Assembly (NCBI GenBank): GCA_017612755.1
Contig: JAGAFH010000085.1
Location: 1 to 5,526 of the forward strand
DNA: 5,526 nt
Direction of reading: 5' to 3'
From: Clostridiales bacterium
Lineage (GTDB): Bacteria; Bacillota; Clostridia; Saccharofermentanales; Saccharofermentanaceae
The position numbers and the translations under genes are program-made. Under the pieces are notes generated by a model. It searched no databases and was not told where the DNA came from. It saw only the letters and a list, made by a program, of their open reading frames with translations. Shown one piece after another: positions 1 through 5,148 of the stretch; the first letter of the stretch is position 1; the number at the start of each line of letters is the position of its first letter.

Positions 1-1119
1 CTCTTCCTTCATACCTCTTGCAGTTACAGCAGCTGTACCTACGCGTACACCTGAAGTAATGAAAGGCTTCTCGGGATCCCAGGGGATAGTATTCTTGTTA
101 GCTGTGATGTTGCAGTCATCAAGACGGAGCTGAAGTTCCTTACCTGTGATGCCTGTGCCACGAAGGTCGATGAGCATAAGGTGGTTATCCGTACCGCCTG
201 ATACAAGGTTGACGTTTCTCTCAAGAAGAGCCTCGGACATAGCCTTGGCATTCTTGATGAGTCCGTTAGCATACTCTCTGAATGCAGGAGAAAGTGCTTC
301 CTTAAATGCAACAGCCTTAGCAGCGATGATATGCATAAGAGGTCCGCCCTGCTGTCCGGGGAATACTGCGGAGTTGATCTTCTTTGCAAGATCCTCATCA
401 TTACACATGATTACGCCGCCACGGGGTCCTCTAAGAGTCTTATGTGTTGTAGTTGTTGTGATATCTGCAACAGGTACGGGATTGGGATGAAGTCCTGCAG
501 CAACAAGACCTGCGATGTGGGCCATATCAACGAAGAGATAAGCTCCGACCTCATCAGCGATCTCACGGAACTTGTTGAAGTCGATGATCCTGGGATAAGC
601 GGAAGCACCTGCAACGATTACCTTGGGCTTGCACTCAAGAGCCTTAGCCCTTACTGCCTCATAGTCGATCCTGCCTGTCTCCTTGTCTACCTGATAGAAC
701 TCTGAATGATATGTTCTTCCGGATACATTGAGCTTCATACCGTGGGTAAGATGTCCGCCGTGGGAAAGATCCATACCGAGGATAGTGTCACCGGGCTCGA
801 GGATAGCAAAATAAACAGCTGTGTTAGCCTGTGCACCTGAATGGGGCTGGACGTTTGCATACTTAGCTCCGAAGAGTTCCTTAAGTCTGTCGATAGCAAG
901 CTGCTCAACGATGTCTACATATTCACATCCGCCGTAATATCTCTTTCCGGGATAGCCCTCGGCATATTTATTTGTAAGAACTGAGCCTGCAGCCTCAAGA
1001 ACTGCCTCAGTTACGATGTTTTCTGATGCGATAAGCTCGATCTTGTCTCTCTGCCTTCCAATCTCCTGTCAGATAGCAGAATAGATCTCAGGATCTTCTC
1101 TCTTGATATAGTCGTACAT
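1..1119 (-). CDS. glyA: Serine hydroxymethyltransferase, 3' end outside window, in-frame TGA at codon 17
   Basis: PLP enzyme that interconverts serine plus tetrahydrofolate with glycine plus 5,10-methylene-THF in the cytoplasm, the main source of one-carbon units. The translation is recognisable along its whole length: [14 protein letters not shown] near the N-terminus, [56 protein letters not shown], the [13 protein letters not shown] segment whose Lys (residue 227, codon 439-441) should form the PLP Schiff base, then GGTDNHL and [20 protein letters not shown] at the window edge. About 373 codons are present; the family usually has about 410-420, so roughly 40 C-terminal codons lie outside. 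The ATG at 1117-1119 has a GGAGG 7 nt upstream. Codon 17 (1069-1071) is TGA, with homologous sequence in the same frame on both sides, so as written the gene is interrupted. There is no ATG, GTG or TTG shortly downstream that would rescue a usable N-terminus. Identity is certain; whether it is functional is not. Confidence 0.93.
1069..1071 (-). other. In-frame TGA within glyA
   Basis: Reading from the ATG at 1119, codons give [16 protein letters not shown], then TGA, then [17 protein letters not shown] in the same frame. The position corresponds to a variable residue in the first helix (Glu in the E. coli sequence as I recall it: AMEQEKVRQ against AI-stop-QEIGRQ). The stop is followed by C, a context usually considered weak for UGA termination. 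Possible explanations are a base error in the assembly, a real nonsense mutation, or readthrough; the sequence alone does not decide. Confidence 0.9.
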
Positions 1120-1126
1120 AATAATA

Positions 1127-1180
1127 CCTCCGTTAAAACAATTACCCGCATATATTATAATTTTTAGGGATCAAAAGCAA
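1127..1180 (-). promoter_or_regulatory. glyA promoter and ribosome binding site
   Basis: Read on the minus strand: a perfect TATAAT -10 at 1159-1154, preceded 15 nt upstream by TTGCTT (1180-1175), a weak and tightly spaced -35. Transcription would start near 1147, giving a leader of about 28 nt that contains GGAGG (1131-1127) 7 nt before the ATG. So short a leader leaves no room for a riboswitch after this start. The repeat array begins only a few bases upstream of the -35, where activator or repressor sites are commonly found. The -10 is convincing; the -35 is uncertain. Confidence 0.6.
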
Positions 1181-1183
1181 GAT

Positions 1184-1237
1184 TGTATCTACCAGTGTAT
1201 CTACTTTCAGCATTTCAGATTGATAAAAAGATACATT
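1184..1237 (-). repeat. Copy 2 of a ~55-bp tandem repeat (promoter-proximal)
   Basis: On the minus strand it begins AATGTATCT, contains CTGAAATG and GAAAGTAGATACA, and ends with a second GTAGATACA 12 nt after the first. It aligns to the copy at 1246-1300 over its whole length with one single-base gap, at about three quarters identity by hand count. The inner part between AATGTATCT and CTGAAATG has diverged most. The 9-mer GTAGATACA occurs twice here (complements at 1196-1204 and 1184-1192), separated by CTG. This copy directly abuts the glyA promoter. Confidence 0.8.
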
Positions 1238-1252
1238 GGGCCAAATGTATCT
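1229..1252. repeat. 24-bp near-perfect palindrome at the junction of the two repeat copies
   Basis: AGATACATT (1229-1237) and AATGTATCT (1244-1252) are exact 9-bp inverted arms around GGGCCA. The centre is itself nearly symmetric, leaving one mismatched pair in the whole 24 bp. It is formed by the end of one repeat copy and the start of the other. The shape suits a dimeric protein's operator or a DNA cruciform; no regulator family is recognised. Confidence 0.8.
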
Positions 1253-1300
1253 ACCCTTTGTATCCACTTTCTCCATTTCAGGGCCGAAAGTAGATACATT
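1246..1300 (-). repeat. Copy 1 of a ~55-bp tandem repeat with internal hairpin
   Basis: On the minus strand: AATGTATCTACTTTC, then CGGCCCTGAAATGGA-type inner sequence, then GAAAGTGGATACA, AAGG and GTAGATACA. The arms TGTATCTACTTTC (1298-1286) and GAAAGTGGATACA (1271-1259) form a 13-bp stem with a 14-nt loop; the one non-Watson-Crick pair is U-G in RNA from this strand. It is separated from copy 2 by 8 nt (1238-1245) and lies 18 bp past the larC stop codon. No T-run follows the stem, so it is not a typical intrinsic terminator. Confidence 0.8.
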
Positions 1301-1318
1301 TTCTCAAAAATGGAAAAA

Positions 1319-2539
1319 TCAGATGAGTTTTCTTAAATCGGCAATGGAAAGACCTGTCTTATCTGCCAGTTCTTTAAGGCTTTCGTACTCCGGATATTTC
1401 CTCACAGTCCCATCCGGAAGGACTACTGTCTTGACCCTGACATTTCCGTATTCGGTAGATACCACTTCCTGAAATCTCTTAAGGACAGTCCTGTCCATCA
1501 GGCAGGATCTGATGCCGATCGTGGTGGAATGCCTGAAGATGATATTTTCCATCTCCGCTCTTTTTTCTTCATCACAGATGACAGTGACCTCAGTTCCGGG
1601 ACGGTCCTTCTTCATGTAGATGGGGGTAAAGTGGACTTCCCTGGCTCCGGCTTCATAGAGCTTATCCATGAGATATCCCAGCTCTTCACCGGTGGAATCG
1701 TCTATATCTGTCTCCAGCTTTAAGATCTTATCACTGCTGCTCTCATTGGATGAGATGATCATGCCCCTCAGGATGCTTGGTACTTCGTACTCTCTCTTGC
1801 CTGCTCCCAACCCAATGCTTTCAACTGTAAAGCTTCCGGGAAGCTTGTCAGAAGTCTTTATGGCGGCTGCAACAGCAGCTCCCGTAGGAGTTACCAGTTC
1901 ACCCTTTACAGAGGAGATATTGAGCTTTAATCCATTTGAACTGACGATATTGACCACAGCAGGAACAGGCACAGGCAGGATCCCGTGCTGGCATCTGACA
2001 GTTCCGGTACCTTCCGTAAGTGCCGGAATGATCACATTGTCGATATGAAGATCGTCAAAAACAACCGCAGCTGCGATTATATCAACTATTGAATCCACAG
2101 CCCCGACTTCATGAAAATGAACTTCTTCTACAGGGATGCCGTGGGCTTTGGCCTCAGCTTCAGCGATGATATCCAGGATCCTGTAAGCAGTCTCCTTTGC
2201 TGTCAGGGTCATCTCAGTATGATCGATGATATGTCTGATATCGGAAGGGTGTCTGTGTTCGTGGTGATGATGCTCATGATCATGATGATCTTCTTCCCCG
2301 TGAAGATACTCCATATCGTGGTCATGGTTCTCATGGTCTTCATCAAGGATAACGGAAAAACCGGTACATCTGATACCGCACTTGATAACATCGGAAATGC
2401 TTATATCAAATCCATGAACAGGAACAGTCTTTAATACTTTGGTAAGAAGATTCTTATCTGCTCCAAGCCCCAGCATACATGCTACGAACATGTCTCCGGA
2501 TATACCGCTTGAGCATTCGAGATAGAGGGTCTTACCCAT
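1319..2539 (-). CDS. larC: Nickel-pincer nucleotide cyclometallase LarC, single full-length ORF
   Basis: LarC inserts nickel into pyridinium-3,5-bisthiocarboxylic acid mononucleotide in a CTP-dependent reaction, the last step of NPN cofactor synthesis in the cytoplasm. The 406-residue protein covers the whole family: ECSSGISGDM (8-17), HFHEVGAVDSIVDI (141-154), TEGTGTVRCQHGILPVPVPA (175-194), VKGELVTPTGAA (211-222), and a C-terminal LarC2 part beginning near KLETDIDDSTGEELGYLMDK (274-293). A low-complexity loop at residues 69-97 holds 13 histidines and is a likely nickel-binding or nickel-storage stretch. In Lactiplantibacillus plantarum larC is read as larC1/larC2 through a frameshift; here it is one uninterrupted frame. 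The start at 2537-2539 has GGAGG 5 nt upstream. It follows the hydrolase gene by 16 nt, implying cotranscription. It ends at TGA. Confidence 0.95.
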   Translation of the reverse strand: MGKTLYLECSSGISGDMFVACMLGLGADKNLLTKVLKTVPVHGFDISISDVIKCGIRCTGFSVILDEDHENHDHDMEYLHGEEDHHDHEHHHHEHRHPSDIRHIIDHTEMTLTAKETAYRILDIIAEAEAKAHGIPVEEVHFHEVGAVDSIVDIIAAAVVFDDLHIDNVIIPALTEGTGTVRCQHGILPVPVPAVVNIVSSNGLKLNISSVKGELVTPTGAAVAAAIKTSDKLPGSFTVESIGLGAGKREYEVPSILRGMIISSNESSSDKILKLETDIDDSTGEELGYLMDKLYEAGAREVHFTPIYMKKDRPGTEVTVICDEEKRAEMENIIFRHSTTIGIRSCLMDRTVLKRFQEVVSTEYGNVRVKTVVLPDGTVRKYPEYESLKELADKTGLSIADLRKLI

Positions 2540-2544
2540 ATGAT

Positions 2545-2549
2545 CCTCC
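2545..2549 (-). promoter_or_regulatory. larC ribosome binding site
   Basis: GGAGG on the minus strand, 5 nt before the larC ATG and inside the 16-nt gap after the hydrolase stop (TGA 2558-2556). It fixes the larC start and supports separate initiation within a shared transcript. Confidence 0.8.
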
Positions 2550-2555
2550 GGGATA

Positions 2556-3203
2556 TCAGAAATAGTGAGGTCCTACTCCGTCAGGTCTGTAGATAGGGTC
2601 TGTGAGCATCTCTACATCTTCCTCGACCCAGTCAGGTTCAGTCTCAGTACAGTGTTCACAGTCACAGGGAATAACAGAGAAGTAGTTTCCGCCGAAATAT
2701 GCATAATCAGTAAACTGTCTGGAATAGCCTGTAAAACCTAAGGCATTATAATAGACCATATGGCAGTCCAGCTCATTGGCTGCCACCATCCTGTAAGCAA
2801 TTACGATAGCCCACTCTGAATCAAGGGATCTGGCACAATTACATACTCCGGTATCGGGATCGACTACCTCGAACTGACCGGGTCTCTGAAGAGTTGTCAT
2901 AACAGTTCTTGTAGGCCAGCTGGAACAGTTGATCCTGTTTAATACGGTAGCTGCAACAAGGACCTTATCAGTAATGTCTGAATCTGAATCGGCGCCCTCG
3001 CCCTCGACCACTCTTGCAAAGAAGATAAACTCATTTGTAGTAAGGCCGCAGGCATATGCCTTGATCTCAGTAGACATAAAATATCTCTCCGAATCCTCGG
3101 CATTATTCCACATCAGTTCAAATCTGTCAGTCCTGGAAGTATAAGAGATCATATCAGCCGTTACTGAACCTACAGCCAGAAACAGCACTGTAATGACCAT
3201 CAA
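2556..3203 (-). CDS. Secreted SleB/CwlJ-type cell wall hydrolase (Hydrolase_2 family)
   Basis: Peptidoglycan hydrolase of the family containing germination-specific SleB and CwlJ. From the TTG at 3203 it has 215 residues. The catalytic domain is visible as FARVVEGEG (62-70; Glu67/Glu69, one of them the likely catalytic acid), then DKVLVAATVLNRI (79-91), the RPGQF motif (107-111) and MVYYNALGF (149-157). No LysM or PG-binding domain is present. A hydrophobic segment near residues 3-15 ending in SVTA looks like the core of a signal peptide, but from this start it has no basic n-region and no ribosome binding site. The open frame continues upstream to a stop at 3261, adding residues with KHR before the hydrophobic core and a GAGGGGTG ahead of two ATT codons (3233 and 3230). 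The true start is therefore probably ATT at 3230 or 3233. Cysteines are frequent: 52, 93, 121, 123, 147, 180, 182, 185. Gene context suggests cotranscription with larC; the functional link is unclear. Confidence 0.85.
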   Translation of the reverse strand: MMVITVLFLAVGSVTADMISYTSRTDRFELMWNNAEDSERYFMSTEIKAYACGLTTNEFIFFARVVEGEGADSDSDITDKVLVAATVLNRINCSSWPTRTVMTTLQRPGQFEVVDPDTGVCNCARSLDSEWAIVIAYRMVAANELDCHMVYYNALGFTGYSRQFTDYAYFGGNYFSVIPCDCEHCTETEPDWVEEDVEMLTDPIYRPDGVGPHYF

Positions 3204-3227
3204 TAATGATACGATTCTATGTTTTAA

Positions 3228-3243
3228 AATAATGGCACCCCTC
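3228..3243 (-). promoter_or_regulatory. Ribosome binding site and probable ATT start of the hydrolase
   Basis: On the minus strand GAGGGGTG (3243-3236) is followed by CC and the tandem codons ATT ATT (3233-3228), in frame with the hydrolase. Spacing from the G-run to these codons is 4 and 7 nt. The canonical starts TTG (3203) and ATG (3200) are over 30 nt away with no Shine-Dalgarno match. Starting here gives an N-terminus with Lys-His-Arg and then a long hydrophobic run, a proper Sec signal peptide. AUU initiation is known but rare (for example infC). Confidence 0.5.
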
Positions 3244-3276
3244 TGATATATGTCATTGTTTCAAATTGCCAAATAT

Positions 3277-3304
3277 ATTTTATCCTATTTTTGTAATAAT
3301 TCAA
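3277..3304 (-). promoter_or_regulatory. Promoter of the hydrolase-larC transcription unit
   Basis: On the minus strand: TTGAAT (-35, 3304-3299), 16-nt spacer, TAAAAT (-10, 3282-3277), a good vegetative sigma match. Transcription would start near 3270, leaving a leader of about 37-40 nt to the ATT start region. Its -35 lies 2 bp from the -35 of the opposing carboxypeptidase promoter. Confidence 0.6.
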
Positions 3305-3320
3305 GTTTTTAGTTTATAAT
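3291..3320 (+). promoter_or_regulatory. Carboxypeptidase promoter predicting a leaderless transcript
   Basis: TTGTAA (-35, 3291-3296), 18-nt spacer, perfect TATAAT (-10, 3315-3320). The next six bases are GTCTCC and the seventh (3327) is the A of the carboxypeptidase ATG, exactly where transcription would be expected to begin. No Shine-Dalgarno sequence precedes the ATG, which agrees with a leaderless mRNA. Confidence 0.6.
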
Positions 3321-3326
3321 GTCTCC

Positions 3327-4367
3327 ATGGCCAGAAGCAGAAAGAAAAAGATAAGGATCAATTCAAAAGGTATAGCTTTTCTTGTATTTGTCGTTTTCGG
3401 CATTATCCTTTTGGTATTACTTATTTCCAAGATCGCTTCCCTTTTCTCATCAAAACCTGAGATAGAAGTCACCGGATCAGAACCCTCATCCACATACGTA
3501 TCCGAGAGCATCCCGGTGAGCACTGAGCCTTCCGCCACCTATATAGATGCGGATCTTTTCGAGGGCATATACAGTTCTGAAGCCCTTATTATGGATGCCG
3601 AGACCGGTGAAGTCCTGGCTGAACTTAACGGATATGAAAGGTCCTACCCTGCATCTGTCACTAAGATCGCAACTATCCTCGTGGCCCTGGAAAATATCGA
3701 TGATCTTAATGATACATATACAATGACTTCCGATATTTATGACACTTTGTATTACATGGATCTCTCCACTGCCGGATTTGAGAAGGATGAGACAGTTCCC
3801 CTGATGGAGCTTTTCTACGGTGCCATGCTCAAGTCGGGTGCCGAATGCTGCTTAGGCATCGCCAATTATGTGGCCGGATCAGAATCGGCTTTCGTAGATC
3901 TTATGAACCAGAAAGCAGAGAGCCTCGGGCTTACGGAGACTCACTTTACCAACACCACAGGAAACTTTAACGAGCAGCACTACTCCTCCTGCTATGACAT
4001 GGCTGTCTTTATGAGAGAGGGCCTTGGAAATGACACTTTCAGGGATCTTATCACCACATCTTATTATCATGTTCCCGAATCAGATGTCCATCCTGAAGGA
4101 CTTGATTTCTATTCCTCCTATTTCACCTGCATCTCATATGCCAATTCGGGAGATGCTGTCATGCTGGGCGGTAAGACCGGTTATACCTCGGAAGCAGGCC
4201 AGTGCCTTGTAAGCTTTGCTTCCATAAACGGTCATGAGTATATACTTGTTACATTCGGAGCCCAGACATCAAACCAGCAGGATCCTAATTACAGCAGGCT
4301 TCATACCACTGATGCAGCCCTTATCTTCTCGAGGCTGGCCGATTATATCAACACTAACGGTCTATGA
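3327..4367 (+). CDS. Membrane-anchored D-alanyl-D-alanine carboxypeptidase (PBP5/DacA-DacF type, peptidase S11)
   Basis: Removes the terminal D-Ala from peptidoglycan pentapeptides outside the cell, limiting crosslinking. The 346-residue protein starts with a basic stretch (RSRKKKIR), a membrane segment at about 16-40 without an evident cleavage site, and a Ser/Thr/Pro-rich linker (45-72). The penicillin-binding domain follows: SVTK at 110-113 (Ser110 nucleophile, Lys113 general base), SGA at 170-172 in the position of the usual SGN, and KTG at 283-285 within GGKTGYTSEAGQC. HFTNTTGN (206-213) is also typical. The protein ends soon after the catalytic domain; the PBP5 C-terminal beta domain and amphipathic anchor are missing, consistent with N-terminal anchoring. 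It is divergent from the hydrolase-larC unit, and its last 14 bp overlap the larE 3' end. The stop is TGA. Family assignment is firm; the exact physiological role is not known. Confidence 0.92.
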   Translation: MARSRKKKIRINSKGIAFLVFVVFGIILLVLLISKIASLFSSKPEIEVTGSEPSSTYVSESIPVSTEPSATYIDADLFEGIYSSEALIMDAETGEVLAELNGYERSYPASVTKIATILVALENIDDLNDTYTMTSDIYDTLYYMDLSTAGFEKDETVPLMELFYGAMLKSGAECCLGIANYVAGSESAFVDLMNQKAESLGLTETHFTNTTGNFNEQHYSSCYDMAVFMREGLGNDTFRDLITTSYYHVPESDVHPEGLDFYSSYFTCISYANSGDAVMLGGKTGYTSEAGQCLVSFASINGHEYILVTFGAQTSNQQDPNYSRLHTTDAALIFSRLADYINTNGL

Positions 4368-5148
4368 CCTCGTTCATGCTTCCGGAACGGAATCCTTCCA
4401 GATCCAAAGTGACATAGGAAAAGCCAAGATCTTTGAACATTTTTACGATCCGGTCTTTTTCACTTAAGACCTTTCCTGTTCCTTCACCTTGTACCTCTAT
4501 CCTTGCCACATCTCCGTGGGATCTGACACGGCAGACATCAATGCCCATATCCCTGATGAAAACTTCAGCTGCATCTATCCTTTCAAGCTTTTCGGAAGTG
4601 ATGGTCTCGCCGTAAGGTATCCTGGATGCAAGACAGGCGGAAGAGGATCTGTCATATCCCGGAAGGCCGAGTATCCGGGAATAACTTCTTATCTCATCCT
4701 TAGTAAATCCCAGATCTTTAAGAGGGCTGATCACCCCCATCTCTTCAAGAGCCTTTATGCCCGGTCTGTAATCCTTCGTATCGTCAAGATTCGTGCCGTC
4801 AAATAAAGTATCGAACCCCTCTTCTTCTGCTCTCTGTCTTATCAGTGAAAAGATCTTCTTTTTGCAGTGGTAGCATCTGTCCTTTGGATTGGAATAAAAG
4901 GGTTCAAAAGAAAGAAGATCTGCTTCCGCCCTTATGAACCTTATACCTTCCCTGACACATAGATCTACTGCGCTCTTCTGTTCCCTAGAGGGGAAGTTCA
5001 CACCTGAAACAGTCAGGGCAGCCATATCATCGCCCAATACATCATGGGTAACCTTTAAAAGAAAAGCGGAATCGACTCCTCCTGAAAAAGCGACTGCCAC
5101 CCTTCCCTTATCACGTATCATTTCCTTCAGAAGATCGAGCTTATCCAT
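4354..5148 (-). CDS. larE: Pyridinium-3,5-biscarboxylate mononucleotide sulfurtransferase LarE, CX2C-containing class
   Basis: LarE is an ATP-pyrophosphatase that adenylates the two carboxylates of the NPN precursor and converts them to thiocarboxylates. The 264-residue protein has the PP-loop SGGVDS (22-27), the [10 protein letters not shown] segment (91-100), [15 protein letters not shown] (116-130), [11 protein letters not shown] (170-180), [11 protein letters not shown] (208-218) and the C-terminal [15 protein letters not shown]. Cys172 corresponds to the sulfur-donating cysteine (Cys176) of L. plantarum LarE. Cys92 and Cys95 are extra; as I recall, L. plantarum LarE lacks them. Three such cysteines mark the LarE type reported to bind a [4Fe-4S] cluster that carries the transferred sulfur, avoiding destruction of the enzyme. 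The ATG overlaps the larB end in ATGGATAA, suggesting coupled translation. The stop is TAG (4356-4354), inside the convergent carboxypeptidase gene. Confidence 0.95.
   Translation of the reverse strand: MDKLDLLKEMIRDKGRVAVAFSGGVDSAFLLKVTHDVLGDDMAALTVSGVNFPSREQKSAVDLCVREGIRFIRAEADLLSFEPFYSNPKDRCYHCKKKIFSLIRQRAEEEGFDTLFDGTNLDDTKDYRPGIKALEEMGVISPLKDLGFTKDEIRSYSRILGLPGYDRSSSACLASRIPYGETITSEKLERIDAAEVFIRDMGIDVCRVRSHGDVARIEVQGEGTGKVLSEKDRIVKMFKDLGFSYVTLDLEGFRSGSMNEVIDR

Noticed and set aside
1020..1071. Selenocysteine at the glyA TGA
   Set aside because: The bases after the UGA show only a very weak GAU/AUC pairing and nothing like a bacterial SECIS hairpin. The residue is variable in the family, not a cysteine or active-site position.
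1..1119. Genome-wide reassignment of TGA (to Trp or Gly)
   Set aside because: LarC, the hydrolase and the carboxypeptidase end at TGA with normal family C-termini, and only one TGA interrupts any gene in the window.
1184..1300. CRISPR array
   Set aside because: Only two units of about 55 bp, diverged to about 76% identity, separated by 8 bp with no unique spacers of constant length and no cas genes.
1120..1318. THF or glycine riboswitch ahead of glyA
   Set aside because: The leader after the predicted start site is only about 28 nt, and no conserved aptamer core of either class is recognisable in the gap.
1301..1318. Intrinsic terminator directly after larC
   Set aside because: CATTTT/AAAATG can pair as a 6-bp stem, but it is AT-only and is not followed by a T-run.
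2209..2391. Small ORFs opposite or inside the His-rich part of larC
   Set aside because: Their His/Met/Ile-rich content is the complement or shifted frame of the CAT/CAC/GAT-rich larC loop; no ribosome binding site or family resemblance.
3224..3256. Ten-residue upstream ORF (ATG ACA ... TTT TAA) overlapping the hydrolase start region
   Set aside because: It has no Shine-Dalgarno sequence and no amino-acid bias suggesting attenuation; most likely chance, though it would lie in the leader.
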